Shown here: in pieces, positions 44,415 through 54,059 of the stretch
Position numbering within the stretch: position 1 is the stretch's first letter
How the letters are laid out: every line of letters begins with the position of its first letter
Source of the DNA: Bacteroidia bacterium
GTDB lineage: Bacteria > Bacteroidota > Bacteroidia > Chitinophagales > Saprospiraceae
Assembly (NCBI GenBank): GCA_030430845.1
Contig: JAUIKE010000024.1
Location: forward strand, 1 to 64,000
Reading direction: 5' to 3'
DNA: 64,000 nt
Notes under the pieces: generated by a model
Database searches by the model: none
Seen by the model: only the letters and a program-made list of their open reading frames with translations
Told to the model about the DNA's origin: nothing
Translations under genes and position numbers: made by a program

Positions 44415-44645
44415 TTAAGAAGCGGGTAATAAGCGCTTACCGGTTTCCAGCACTTTTTTGACCATTTCGACATCAGGAAGGATCATCTTAGTTTCCCCCT
44501 GTTCGAAATCCTCGTCAATGTCGGTTTGCTCCATGGCATCGCTGCTCGCCTGGTTGGGCTGAGCATTATTTAAGAAAATATAAGAGGCCAGGCTTGCAAC
44601 CACTACAATAACAAAGAGAATTATATGGGTTTTTGACCTTTTCAT
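44415..44645 (-). CDS. Small single-span membrane protein
   Basis: The product has 76 residues. One membrane helix (HIILFVIVVVASLASYIFL) follows a basic N-terminus, then comes an acidic linker (EQTDIDEDFEQGE) and a short amphipathic helix. I do not recognise a family. Its own start codon, topology and its position before a repeat element support it as a real gene, but it could be unexpressed. Confidence 0.55.
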   Translation of the reverse strand: MKRSKTHIILFVIVVVASLASYIFLNNAQPNQASSDAMEQTDIDEDFEQGETKMILPDVEMVKKVLETGKRLLPAS

Positions 44646-45007
44646 CAGAACGGACGTTTTAACAAGCTTAAAGTAACACCCAATTTAAACAATTTGTATG
44701 AACATTGCTTAAAAATTCGACTACTCGAAGCATTTTTTAGATAAAAAATTCACCTAAGAGACGACGATACCTCTCAAAAGGTTGCAATGTTAGTATGTTT
44801 TTTTTTCAAAATCTTACAAAAAACTGCAAAGTTTTTTAAATCTGGATGGGGTTGTGTAAAAACTCGTTCCTCGTTTTTACCCACCCCATTAAATTTTATT
44901 TGGCAGGTCGTTTTAAGAAAAAAACTTTGTTTATTTCTTAAAACGACCTGCCAAAAGAATATTATTGGTTGTGTGAAAAGGCCGAAGGACTTTTTACACA
45001 ACCCCTT
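44646..45007. other. Intergenic, 362 bp, holding the second palindromic element
   Basis: About 200 bp of AT-rich sequence upstream of the small membrane-protein gene holds no clear gene. The rest is the inverted copy of the three-hairpin element (44848-45005). Short open frames here are translations of the palindrome. Confidence 0.7.
44848..45005. repeat. Three-hairpin palindromic element, copy 2 (inverted)
   Basis: This 158-bp element is the reverse complement of most of the element at 37991-38162, including the linkers. Its parts are an outer hairpin from 44848, a central hairpin (44901-44925 with 44929-44953, TTT loop, one mismatch) and a hairpin at 44967-45003. It ends 3 bp before the stop of the ABC transporter gene and may act as its terminator. 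Confidence 0.9.
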
Positions 45008-46738
45008 CTAGAGCTTATGTTTTCTACCTTTAGGGATGGCTTCAATTAATCTTTTGGTGTACGGATCCTGCGCATTTTTATAAATATATTCAGCATCTCC
45101 CTGTTCTACTATTATCCCGTTTTTCATAACCAGCATACGATCACTGAGAAATTTAATGACCGCCAAGTCATGGGAAATAAATAATATAGATAAATGCTGG
45201 CTTTCTCTAAGATCTTTCAGCAAGTTCAGGATTTGGGCCTGGATGGACACATCTAGGGAAGCAACACTTTCATCACAGATCAGCATATCCGGCCTGGCAG
45301 CCAGGGCTCGGGCAATTCCGATGCGTTGGCGCTGACCGCCTGAGAACTCATTTGGAAAGCGATTGAAGTATTCTGGGGATAAGCCCACCAGTTCTAGCAA
45401 ACGATTGACCTCCTGCTCTCCTTCCTTGCTAGTTTTTATATGCTTATGCACCCAAAGTGGTTCCATAATAGCCTGGCCAATGCTCATCCGGGGGTTCAAA
45501 GACGCATAAGGGTCTTGAAAAATGATCTGGATACGCCTTCTCAATTTTTTTAATTCCCTGTTATTTAACTGAAGGACATCCAAATTATCAAAAAATACCT
45601 GGCCGGAACTTGGCTCCACCAATCTGATCAAGGCACGGGCCAGGGTGGACTTACCGGAGCCCGATTCGCCCACTAATCCAAGGATTTCCCCTTTTTTTAA
45701 GGAAAAACGGACTCCATCAACAGCTTTGACGTAGGTAGGGGAAAAATCAAGCCAGTTTTTCTTTAAGGAAAACCAAACTTTCAGGTCTTCCACCTTTAAT
45801 AAACTTATTTTATTTTTTTCGTTCCCGGATGGCCGTTCCTCTTTAAGCTCTTTCCAAATCTTCTGAAATTCTATTTTGTTATGGGCTTTTTCAAAATCCT
45901 CCATCAGAGGCAGTCTCTTCAATTGCACATCCAAAGGAGGTCGGCTGGCCAAAAGGCCCATGGTATAAGGATCGGAAGGGTGGTTAAAAATTTGTTCCGT
46001 TCCGTTTTGTTCCACAATTTTGCCTCCTTGCATGACCACCACCCTATCTGCAATTTCGGCTACCAGATTCAGATCATGGGAAATAAAAATAATAGAAGTG
46101 CCCGTTCGCTGCTGAAGGTCCTTCATCAGATCAACGATGGCCCTTTGAATGGTGACATCCAAGGCGGTGGTTGGTTCATCGGCGATCAAGAGCTTTGGCT
46201 CGCAGGCCATCGCCATGGCGATCATCACCCTTTGCTTCTGGCCACCTGAAATCTCGTTCGGATAAGCCTGATAGATCCTTTCGGGTTCCTGGATCTGTAC
46301 ATCCTGCAGCAATTTCAGTACTTGCTCCTTCCGCGCTCTTTTGCCTAAGTTCTGATGAATTTCCAAGACCTCTTCTATCTGTCGGCCACACTTAAGAACG
46401 GGATTCAAGGAACTCATAGGCTCCTGGAATATCATACTGATGGACCGGCCTCGAATGCCCTGCAAACTTCGTTCATCCAAATCAGTCAGATCAAGCTCTG
46501 AGTCACTACGGAATAATATAGCGCCGCTTTGCCGAGCGTTTGGTATGCTCCTGATCAATTGATTGATGGAAAGCGCAGTAACGGACTTTCCGGAACCTGA
46601 CTCTCCCACAATACCCAGTATTTCTCCTTCCCGAACCTCAAAACTGATCCCATCTACGGCGGTAGACTTATGGGAATCCGACTGAAATTGAACAGTCAAA
46701 TTTTGAACGGACAGAAGGACATTGGGATCTGATCTCAT
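45008..46738 (-). CDS. Fused Dpp/Opp-type ABC transporter ATP-binding protein (two NBDs)
   Basis: The product has 576 residues with two complete nucleotide-binding domains of the oligo/dipeptide (DppD-DppF) type. Each has Walker A GESGSGKS, signature SGGQKQR or SGGQRQR, and Walker B ([24 protein letters not shown]); the second Walker A is near residue 354. Energising a peptide or nickel permease is the usual role; the permease genes are not in the window. The second domain's Walker B has ES in place of EP. Confidence 0.94.
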   Translation of the reverse strand: MRSDPNVLLSVQNLTVQFQSDSHKSTAVDGISFEVREGEILGIVGESGSGKSVTALSINQLIRSIPNARQSGAILFRSDSELDLTDLDERSLQGIRGRSISMIFQEPMSSLNPVLKCGRQIEEVLEIHQNLGKRARKEQVLKLLQDVQIQEPERIYQAYPNEISGGQKQRVMIAMAMACEPKLLIADEPTTALDVTIQRAIVDLMKDLQQRTGTSIIFISHDLNLVAEIADRVVVMQGGKIVEQNGTEQIFNHPSDPYTMGLLASRPPLDVQLKRLPLMEDFEKAHNKIEFQKIWKELKEERPSGNEKNKISLLKVEDLKVWFSLKKNWLDFSPTYVKAVDGVRFSLKKGEILGLVGESGSGKSTLARALIRLVEPSSGQVFFDNLDVLQLNNRELKKLRRRIQIIFQDPYASLNPRMSIGQAIMEPLWVHKHIKTSKEGEQEVNRLLELVGLSPEYFNRFPNEFSGGQRQRIGIARALAARPDMLICDESVASLDVSIQAQILNLLKDLRESQHLSILFISHDLAVIKFLSDRMLVMKNGIIVEQGDAEYIYKNAQDPYTKRLIEAIPKGRKHKL

Positions 46739-46788
46739 TTTTTAAGAGTAACAGTGATATATTATTTTTTGTGAGGGGTACCGCATAT

Positions 46789-47973
46789 TCAATCGGCAAT
46801 CGCAAAAGAGATTTTCCCTGATTCCAGTTTAAGTTGCAGACGGTCCATATTACGCATCCAGGTAGCGAAATCCTCTCCGAGTAGTTCTCTCCGCCATCCG
46901 TTGCCGAGAAGTGAGTCGCTCAGGTTGTTATTATTCAGGATATTTTTCAGTAAAGATTTAGACATGACCAGGTTGGGCGACACGTCATTATCGATGCAAT
47001 GGTATTTAAGTACCAGGTACAACATTTCCACTAGAATTTCCTGTTTAGGGTCACTGATTTCCTTGGAAGAAATGCGCTTTAGGACCTGTCTTTCTTCAGG
47101 AGTGGGATCACTGAGATACATTTTTTGAAAAGCCTCCCCAAAGTTTCTGCTGATTTTATCAGGGATTCTTCTGTTTTTCTTAAGGGCTTCCGGGCCTGCA
47201 GAGATGGAGCGAACGATCTGACTGAACAATTTACTGGGCAGGATCATTTCTTTGGAATAATCCTTTGCCCTGGCCTGGTCGTGCCGCCATTTAAAAAGCC
47301 GTAATAAAAAGAGTTGCTCTTTGGTTCGCAAGGCCCTCATTAAATTGTTATTGAGCGCCTCTTTGTTGGGATCCTTTTGATAATATTCTTCCTTTTCCAG
47401 CTCTGCGAACTCTTCTTTGGCCCAATTCTCCCTGCCAAGTTTCTTCAGGTGACTAGCCTGTTGTTGCCACAAGTCAAACAAATACAGGATATCATTCAGT
47501 GCATACCGAAGTTGTTTTTGAGCGATCGGGCGTGCCTCCCAGTCGGCTACGGCATAACCTTTTTTCAGAAAAACATCGAGTTCTGCCTGCACCAACTTTT
47601 GGAAAGAAATGGGATATTTGTATCCCAAAAAGCCCGCTGCAATCTGAGTGTCAAATGTGTTGACCGGAACCACATTGTAATTGGCATAAAAAAGTCGATA
47701 ATCGTTCTCTCCGGCATGTGTGACCTTAATAATGTTGGGGTCAGTTATAAATGCCATCAGGGCATCCATTGAAGAGATCTCAAAGGGGTCGATCAGGTAA
47801 TGGCCATTTTCGGTTGCAACCTGGATCAGACAAATCCGGGTATGAAATCGTTTTTCGCCAACAAATTCGGTATCGAAGGCTAACCAATCAATGTTTTTGT
47901 TCTCTACTCTGAATTGCTCTAAATCTTCCTGGTTATCAATCAGTACAAAAGTATCTTGAGGCTGAGCCGACAT
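46789..47973 (-). CDS. rnd: Ribonuclease D
   Basis: The product has 394 residues. The DEDD exonuclease motifs are present: Asp34/Glu36 in FDTEFVGEKRF, the Asp in HAGENDYRLF and RYALNDILYLFDLW. An HRDC domain follows near residues 215-295 (KEQLFLLRLFKWRHDQARAKD). RNase D trims the 3' ends of tRNA precursors. It is transcribed alone, before the ABC gene on the same strand with a 50-bp gap. Confidence 0.93.
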   Translation of the reverse strand: MSAQPQDTFVLIDNQEDLEQFRVENKNIDWLAFDTEFVGEKRFHTRICLIQVATENGHYLIDPFEISSMDALMAFITDPNIIKVTHAGENDYRLFYANYNVVPVNTFDTQIAAGFLGYKYPISFQKLVQAELDVFLKKGYAVADWEARPIAQKQLRYALNDILYLFDLWQQQASHLKKLGRENWAKEEFAELEKEEYYQKDPNKEALNNNLMRALRTKEQLFLLRLFKWRHDQARAKDYSKEMILPSKLFSQIVRSISAGPEALKKNRRIPDKISRNFGEAFQKMYLSDPTPEERQVLKRISSKEISDPKQEILVEMLYLVLKYHCIDNDVSPNLVMSKSLLKNILNNNNLSDSLLGNGWRRELLGEDFATWMRNMDRLQLKLESGKISFAIAD

Positions 47974-48250
47974 ATTTTTCCGGTTTTAAGAAACTTTATC
48001 TTTATTTTTCGTCAAAATTGGTGACATATAAGTGCTACATACTGCACTTATCCTAAAAATCAGATTGAAAGTAAAAATAAAAATGTAGAAAGTAGAAGTT
48101 AGCAGGTAGAAAGACTTTTATTCGGCCTGATATTCTTCAAAAAAACATGTACCGGGTCAAACGTTCGGATAAATTCGGTTGTTTCATTTACAGGATCACA
48201 TTTGAAGTAAATCCTTCTACGTTCTACCTTCTACATATTAAAATCCACAA

Positions 48251-51200
48251 ATGAAACTTATCAAAAGAATATTCATCTTTCTCGCTATACTGGCCATACT
48301 GGTAGTTGGCTCTGCTGCCATTCTGCCGATGATCTTTAAGGATGAGCTCATTGCCATCGTCAAAGATGCTGCCAACGATAATCTGAACGCCCAATTAGAC
48401 TTTGGAGATGTTCAGCTATCTCTTTTACGGTCCTTCCCCAATTTAAGCTTCAAGATGGACAGTCTTTCTATCGAAGGCATTAATGAATTTGAGGGCCTCC
48501 CACTGGCAAAAATCGGCTCGATCGACCTCCAGCTGGATGTACTCTCTGTTCTGCAACGCAGTAAGCCCATCGCTGTAAAATCTGTCCACATCGATCAGCC
48601 CGAAATTCAGGTGCTGGTGCTCAAGAATGGGCTGGCAAACTACAACATCGCGAAAGCTTCAGCCGATAGTACTTCAACAACTACATCTGCCGAAGCCTCC
48701 GTTTATAAATTTCAACTAAACAGCTACGAGATCAATGAGGGAAAATTGATCTACGAAGATCGGTCTTCCAATCTGAAATTACTCATCGATCAATTACAAC
48801 ACAGCGGTTCCGGTGCCTTCGACACCAATATTTTTGACTTGGATGCTGTTACCAAGGTAGGTGCCCTGTCTCTTATTTATGACGGCATGGCCTATTTAAA
48901 AGACGCTCAGGTAGACTGGACGACCACGCTCGGTATTGACCAAAGCAAAAACTTATACGCTATTAAAGACAACACCCTGGCTGTCAACGCTCTGCTGATC
49001 AAACTGGATGGTTTTGTTCAGATGATCGAGGAAGGTTTGCAACTCAACATGAACCTTAGCGCGCCGGAGAATGAGTTTAAAAACCTGCTTTCTCTCATAC
49101 CCAATGCCTATACCCAGGACTTTGATCAGGTACAATCGGACGGAAATTTCGTGCTCGAAGCTTTTTCCAACGGCACTTATAAATTTGATAATTCAGCCTA
49201 TCCTCCTTTTAACGTCAGGCTAAATATCAATGACGGTTATGTAAAATACCCCGGCTTGCCACTTCCTGTACAAAACATCAAAGCAGAGGTGTCCGTCAAT
49301 AGCCCCAGCAGTGACCTGGATGACATCCGGGTCGAAGCGCCAAGCATTAGCTGGAACCTGGATGGCAGTCCCTTCCTCGCTTCACTGTATTTGCAAAAAC
49401 CGATTTCCGACCCTGATTTTGAATCTTCTTTAAAAGGAAAAATTGACTTGGCTGACGTCAAAAAAGCCTTCCCCGGATACCTCGAGGACGACATGGGAGG
49501 CGTGATCGACATGGATATGTCGTTGGCGGCCCGCATGTCTACCATTGAGCAAGAACGATACGAAGACTTAAAACTGGCGGGTACCTTGAAAGCCAATAAT
49601 GTGCAATACCCTCTTGATGCATACGGATATCCGGCCATTGCTGTGGAAAGAGCAGATGTTGCTTTTTCTCCCCAAACAGCCACTATCCAACAGATTAAGG
49701 CCCGTGCCGGTGAGTCTGACCTGCGGGGAAGCGGAACAATCAATAACATTCTGGCCTTTTTCAGTCCGGAAAAAACCATGACAGGAACTTTCAACCTGGC
49801 CTCTAACTTCATCAATGCGGATGAATGGTATCCCGTAGAAGCTCCCGCCTCTTCTGTGACCAGCATTGACTTTGAAGACACCACACAGCTTGTTCAGCAG
49901 GAACGACCCTTTGATCGGTTTGATTTCAATGTAGATTTACAAGCAGATAATATCCAATACAGTATTTATAATTTGGTGGAAACGCAGGCCAAAGCCCGGG
50001 TCAGGCCGAACCTGATCAGTGTACAAAATGCGTTTACAAAAATAAAGGACAGTGACTTTACCGCTTCCGGTACCATAGAAAATATGTTTGACTACCTGTA
50101 TGAGGAGGGAACCCTGGGCGGTACCATCAACCTGACCTCTGACTTCATCAATATCAATTCTTTGTATTCCGCAGAGGAACAAGCGCCCCCTGTGAGTCCT
50201 TCGGAGTCAGGACCACCGGAAGAATTTGAAACGCCTAGCATCCCTCCGCGCATCGACATGGTCATTCAAACGGATGTGAAGGAAGTAAAATATGCCGATA
50301 TCAGTTTCAAAAACCTGGTTGGCCAACTCGATATAATTGAACAGGCTGCGGTACTGGAAAACATGGCTGCCAAAGCGTTGGGTGGAGATATCCTGTTGAG
50401 TGGGCAATACAACACCCAGGAGAAAGACAAACCTTATTTTAGCATGAAGTACGATCTGAAGCGACTCGACTTCGTAGAGAGTTTCAAATCAGCCAACACC
50501 TTCCGTCAGCTTAATCCTATTGCGGAGTTCATTGAAGGTAAATACAATACCAGTCTGATCCTGGACGGGCAATTGGGTAAAAACATGTACCCGGTTTTTT
50601 CTTCCCTGAATGCGCAAGGTGTATTTGAGACGCTTGAGGGGGTGATCAAAGGACTGGCTCCACTGCAAAAGATCGGCAGTTTGCTTAAGATCGAGGAGTT
50701 CCAGAAAGCTGTAAAATTAGAGGATACCCGCAACTTCTTTGAAATGAAAAACGGCTTTATGGAAGTCAAGCCTTTTGATGTGACTATTGAAGATATCAAG
50801 ATGACGGTTGCCGGGAAGCACAGTCTGGATCAGAATATGGATTACACCATCAGTGCCAAAGTCCCACGGGCCATGTTGGACGAAAGTGAGCTCGGTTCGC
50901 TGGCTAATGAAGGCTTATCGGTTTTAGAAAAGCAGGCCCAAAAACTTGGCATCAAGGTAGAACAGGCCCCGTTCATTAACCTGGGCATTTCGGTGAAGGG
51001 CGCTTTGAAGAATCCGGATATCGGTGTAAAGGTTCTTGGCCTGAGCAATGAAGACGGCGCCCTGGTGGCCCAAACAGATACGACTGCTGTCAAGGTAGGA
51101 GAAGTATTGGAGAAAAAAGTGGAAGAAGGCAAACAGGAAGTGAAGGAACAAGCCGAAAAGGCGGTGGATAGTGCCAAAACAGTGGTGAGTGAAAAAGTGG

Positions 51201-51343
51201 AGGCGGCGAAGGATTCTTTGAGTAAAAAGGTGGAAGATAAAGCCAAGGAGCTGTTGGGTATCCCAAAGGATACTACTTCCGTAGATAGTATCAAACAGGC
51301 TTTAGATAAGTGGAATCCGTTTAAGAAGAAGAAAAAGAATTGA
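48251..51343 (+). CDS. AsmA-like envelope protein
   Basis: The product has 1030 residues. One N-terminal membrane helix (IFIFLAILAILVVGSAAILP) is followed by the AsmA start (DELIAIVKDAANDNLNAQLDFGDVQLSLL) and long beta-rich repeats. A typical AsmA C-terminal region lies near 780-900, ending KVPRAMLD. AsmA/TamB-like proteins span the periplasm and are linked to lipid transport or outer-membrane assembly. The last about 100 residues are a charged coiled coil ending KKKKKN, an unusual addition. Confidence 0.88.
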   Translation: MKLIKRIFIFLAILAILVVGSAAILPMIFKDELIAIVKDAANDNLNAQLDFGDVQLSLLRSFPNLSFKMDSLSIEGINEFEGLPLAKIGSIDLQLDVLSVLQRSKPIAVKSVHIDQPEIQVLVLKNGLANYNIAKASADSTSTTTSAEASVYKFQLNSYEINEGKLIYEDRSSNLKLLIDQLQHSGSGAFDTNIFDLDAVTKVGALSLIYDGMAYLKDAQVDWTTTLGIDQSKNLYAIKDNTLAVNALLIKLDGFVQMIEEGLQLNMNLSAPENEFKNLLSLIPNAYTQDFDQVQSDGNFVLEAFSNGTYKFDNSAYPPFNVRLNINDGYVKYPGLPLPVQNIKAEVSVNSPSSDLDDIRVEAPSISWNLDGSPFLASLYLQKPISDPDFESSLKGKIDLADVKKAFPGYLEDDMGGVIDMDMSLAARMSTIEQERYEDLKLAGTLKANNVQYPLDAYGYPAIAVERADVAFSPQTATIQQIKARAGESDLRGSGTINNILAFFSPEKTMTGTFNLASNFINADEWYPVEAPASSVTSIDFEDTTQLVQQERPFDRFDFNVDLQADNIQYSIYNLVETQAKARVRPNLISVQNAFTKIKDSDFTASGTIENMFDYLYEEGTLGGTINLTSDFININSLYSAEEQAPPVSPSESGPPEEFETPSIPPRIDMVIQTDVKEVKYADISFKNLVGQLDIIEQAAVLENMAAKALGGDILLSGQYNTQEKDKPYFSMKYDLKRLDFVESFKSANTFRQLNPIAEFIEGKYNTSLILDGQLGKNMYPVFSSLNAQGVFETLEGVIKGLAPLQKIGSLLKIEEFQKAVKLEDTRNFFEMKNGFMEVKPFDVTIEDIKMTVAGKHSLDQNMDYTISAKVPRAMLDESELGSLANEGLSVLEKQAQKLGIKVEQAPFINLGISVKGALKNPDIGVKVLGLSNEDGALVAQTDTTAVKVGEVLEKKVEEGKQEVKEQAEKAVDSAKTVVSEKVEAAKDSLSKKVEDKAKELLGIPKDTTSVDSIKQALDKWNPFKKKKKN

Positions 51344-51373
51344 AAGAAGGGACCAAAAGCGGCCCCTTCTTTT
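51342..51373 (+). terminator. Terminator after the AsmA-like gene
   Basis: GAAAGAAGGGACC (51342-51354) pairs with GGCCCCTTCTTTT (51361-51373) with one mismatch, followed by a T-rich run. Confidence 0.8.
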
Positions 51374-51393
51374 CCATTGAATTATAATTTCTT

Positions 51394-51633
51394 GTACTTT
51401 TTCCTTGATGAAAAAGTACCAAAAAATCAAGGCTGTATGCCAATTTGGACAGTTCTAAGCCTTAGTTTTCTCTCCGCAACCCAAGACGTTCGCATGGAAG
51501 CAAAAGGTTGTGGAGGGAAATCTTAATACCAATCTGTAGCTTAATTATAATGGAATGCCCTTTGGGCTCACTTCTGGGTTGCTTACAATAGCTATGCGAA
51601 AACCTCGGCAAGAACTGTCACCAAATTTGCATA
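51394..51633. repeat. Imperfect inverted-repeat intergenic element
   Basis: This fills most of a 315-bp gene-free stretch (51344-51658). It begins with a perfect 10-bp hairpin (51394-51403 with 51410-51419), then a pair of arms 51436-51456 and 51611-51633 that match over 20 bases with a 2-nt gap and one mismatch. Inner parts (TTTTC and GCAACCC blocks) also match in inverted order. I see no gene in it. Confidence 0.65.
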
Positions 51634-51658
51634 AGGCCAAAAATTTTGATTGAGCATT

Positions 51659-52678
51659 TTATTTTCTAATTTTAGCAGCCTCAAGAGTCCTTATATATTT
51701 ACTTCCTGGGAAAAGGGCTTTATAGCATTCAAAGTCTGCTTCGAACAACTCCGGATTTTTAGAAAAAATCTGATAAGAGGTGAATAGGTTTCTTGCCAAA
51801 AAAAATTCAGCGAGATCAGTTTGATTTTTTTCTTCAAAATAAAGATAGGATAAGGGAAGCTTGCAGCTAAGGCTACCCACTTGTCTGATGGGTTGATGGT
51901 AGGAAAAAAGACGTCCTTCTTCTTCTCTTCCTGCCTCCAAGAAGGAAAAATATTTATTGGCATAAGAATGCTGCCGGTCGAAAAAATAGCCGTGCTTCCG
52001 AAATGGCGGATATTCCTGAAAAAGCTGCTCTGCTAGCTTTCTTTTATCTGAAAGAGATAACTGCTCCGGATCCGTTGAATCAATATCTTCCTCTAATTGC
52101 CGAAAAACATCTTGCAATAAAATAACCTGGATCAATTCTGAAGCTGCCTGATAAAAAGGACGGTCTATTTGCCCTGAAGAAAAGGCGTCTCCAAGTGGAT
52201 TCACATAGAATTCAATCCGCTCCCTTATTTTTTCATACCAAACGGCCGGGTCTTTTTTATTTTCCAGCAGGCCATACATATCCTCCAAATAATAGTATTC
52301 AGGCGTAACTCGAAAATCGAATAATATTTGATGGCCTGCAGCATTTTCTCCACTGAATCGGCAGGATATCTTTTGTCGGCCATTTTCTGAATTCATAAAA
52401 GTCAAGTCTAGATGGATACTGTCACCCGGTTCCGCAAAAACACTCGTCAGACCGGTTAAAATTTGAGTATGCGTTGGGGATTGGGCTGGTAACTTGATTG
52501 AAAAAGATCCTTTCTGCAGAAACAAGCTATCGCTGAATGAGGATAACTTAAGAGGTGTCTCAGCCTTCAGAAGGAAGAAATCTTTGTCATAATTTTCAAC
52601 GGCACCAGTTATAATGACTTGAGCATTAAGCGTGTAACAGCTCAACAAAACAAATAGAAGGTAAATGGGGTTTTTCAT
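51659..52678 (-). CDS. Secreted TlpA-like N-terminal-domain protein without thioredoxin
   Basis: The product has 339 residues with a signal peptide (IYLLFVLLSCYTLNAQ). It starts like DUF4369/TlpA-family envelope proteins of Bacteroidota (ITGAVENYDKDFFLLKAE, FAEPGDSIHLDL), has a helical middle and ends with the FPGSKYIRTLE segment that normally precedes a thioredoxin domain. No CxxC thioredoxin domain follows, and the DNA beyond the stop shows none. It is either a naturally short relative or an old truncation. Function unknown. Confidence 0.7.
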   Translation of the reverse strand: MKNPIYLLFVLLSCYTLNAQVIITGAVENYDKDFFLLKAETPLKLSSFSDSLFLQKGSFSIKLPAQSPTHTQILTGLTSVFAEPGDSIHLDLTFMNSENGRQKISCRFSGENAAGHQILFDFRVTPEYYYLEDMYGLLENKKDPAVWYEKIRERIEFYVNPLGDAFSSGQIDRPFYQAASELIQVILLQDVFRQLEEDIDSTDPEQLSLSDKRKLAEQLFQEYPPFRKHGYFFDRQHSYANKYFSFLEAGREEEGRLFSYHQPIRQVGSLSCKLPLSYLYFEEKNQTDLAEFFLARNLFTSYQIFSKNPELFEADFECYKALFPGSKYIRTLEAAKIRK

Positions 52679-52735
52679 TATTTTTTATTCACATAACGAA
52701 GGGAGGAAGGAAAAGTAACGTATTAATAGTCTCAT

Positions 52736-52784
52736 ATGGTTATTTTTAAGAGCAAAACGGGGTTTTGCTCTTAAAAATAACCAT
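52736..52784 (-). terminator. Perfect 23-bp hairpin after the zinc-ribbon gene
   Basis: Bases 52736-52758 and 52762-52784 are exact complements around a GGG loop. It lies 22 bp past the stop of the zinc-ribbon gene on the minus strand and has A/T runs within the stem, so it can terminate that gene. Confidence 0.8.
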
Positions 52785-52806
52785 AAAAAAAATATAATTT
52801 CTCCTC

Positions 52807-53658
52807 TCAAAACAACTTCCGCTGCATCAACCGAATCTTCTTCAACAACTTCAGCATTCTCAGGTTAATCGCCTTATTGGCGCTGAAAAAATAACCATTG
52901 ATGATGATCCAGTCCTTGTGGCGGCGGAGTTCATCCAGCATATCGAAGCGGACTTCTCTTGGTTTTTCAAGAGGCGCCTTCCAGTACAGGGCATGCTCGG
53001 TAAATGCAAAACCTTCCTTACAAGACCCCAGTAAGCTTTGATCGCAAATCAGCAGGATCTTTTCTTTTTTGGTATCCGGGAAAAGGAAGGACTGCCCCGC
53101 ATTTTTTAATTTATCCACCGGCATCAGCAGGAAATCCGTGTAGAAAGTCTCCTTTTCTTCGTACAGAGCCAGATAGTCCAAAATCATTTGGAGCAGATTC
53201 ACATCCTGCCATTTGACACCCTGATATTGAAGAATAGTCTCCGGCAGCATGACAGCATTGATGTCCTTACAAAAATGGATCAGGAAAAAATCCAGTAATT
53301 CATCAAAAACGTCCTGCATGAGAGCCAGGGCTTCGTGCTGGCGAATGTCGTCGTTTTCCCACAAGCCCTTCAGTTCATTGGCCAACTGCTGGGTACGGGC
53401 CTGGACCGCATCCCGGAAGCCCGACTCATACAAGCGCTCGGAATAGGTCTGATACTGCTGTGAATTATGCTCTTCCTCGATACGGACACGCAGGGCCTTA
53501 AAGAACCGTTCCCGAAGCTGGGCCGTCAGGTCGCCATTAAAGTTCAAGGCATCCGCTCTTGGAGCGGCTCGCTCCGGAATGCGCTGCCGGGCTCCGCAAT
53601 TCACACAGAAACGGGCGTCTTCAGGTAAGGGGGTTCCGCATTTAGGACATTTTTTCAT
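52807..53658 (-). CDS. Zinc-ribbon protein of unknown function
   Basis: The product has 283 residues from the ATG at 53658. An N-terminal zinc ribbon CPKCGTPLPEDARFCVNC (residues 4-21) is followed by a long helical region (about 40-150) and a strand-rich part with LLICDQSLLGSCKEGFAFTE and VRFDMLDELRRHKD, which resembles domains that test a protein's default expression state but is not one I can name. No membrane segment. It is flanked on both sides by long perfect hairpins of different sequence. Confidence 0.75.
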   Translation of the reverse strand: MKKCPKCGTPLPEDARFCVNCGARQRIPERAAPRADALNFNGDLTAQLRERFFKALRVRIEEEHNSQQYQTYSERLYESGFRDAVQARTQQLANELKGLWENDDIRQHEALALMQDVFDELLDFFLIHFCKDINAVMLPETILQYQGVKWQDVNLLQMILDYLALYEEKETFYTDFLLMPVDKLKNAGQSFLFPDTKKEKILLICDQSLLGSCKEGFAFTEHALYWKAPLEKPREVRFDMLDELRRHKDWIIINGYFFSANKAINLRMLKLLKKIRLMQRKLF

Positions 53659-53704
53659 CAAAAAAGAGTTTCTTTAGATTGGTAGGCGGGTGTTAGACCT
53701 AATA

Positions 53705-53766
53705 CAATGAAGTTTTGAAAATTATTCCCGCCCGCCGTGGAGGGAATAATTTTCAAAACTTCATTG
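53705..53766. repeat. Perfect 25-bp inverted repeat in a divergent spacer
   Basis: Bases 53705-53729 and 53742-53766 are exact complements around a 12-nt GC-rich loop. It lies upstream of both the zinc-ribbon gene and the DUF2256 gene, so it does not terminate any gene I can identify. Confidence 0.8.
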
Positions 53767-53904
53767 TTTGTATCTTCTTGCCATCTCCCAATCTAAATAT
53801 TATTTTTTTATTATCTCAAAACTTCCTGAGTCCAACAATTGTTTAGCAGCTGAAAATGTCAAAAAAACCTCATCTTTTTTATATTTCTGTAAAAAAATAC
53901 AATT

Positions 53905-54054
53905 TTGCCCAAACAAAAAAAGAAAAAGGATCTTCCACAAAAGGTATGTGTTCATTGTGGACGCCCTTTTAGCTGGAGAAAAAAGTGGGAGCGGGTTTGG
54001 GAAGAAGTGAAATATTGCAGCCGGCGATGCCGTGCTGAAGCAAAAGATAATTAA
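53905..54054 (+). CDS. DUF2256 small zinc-ribbon protein
   Basis: This 49-residue protein has a TTG start at 53905 and a TAA at 54052-54054. It reads [12 protein letters not shown], then [16 protein letters not shown], then [11 protein letters not shown]. The CxxC and CxxxC pairs with the W-R-K-K-W core are the DUF2256 signature, so it is a real gene although very short and lacking an ATG. Function unknown; the paired cysteines probably bind zinc. It ends 5 bp before the cytochrome oxidase gene and is likely co-transcribed with it. Confidence 0.85.
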   Translation: MPKQKKKKDLPQKVCVHCGRPFSWRKKWERVWEEVKYCSRRCRAEAKDN

Positions 54055-54059
54055 GACTT

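Noticed and set aside
44774-45011. Two overlapping frames of about 75 codons on opposite strands
   Set aside because: Both translate the palindromic element; their similarity to each other comes from the inverted repeats.
53768-54010. 80-codon plus-strand frame
   Set aside because: It overlaps the DUF2256 gene in another frame; the DUF2256 frame has the cysteine pattern and this one does not.
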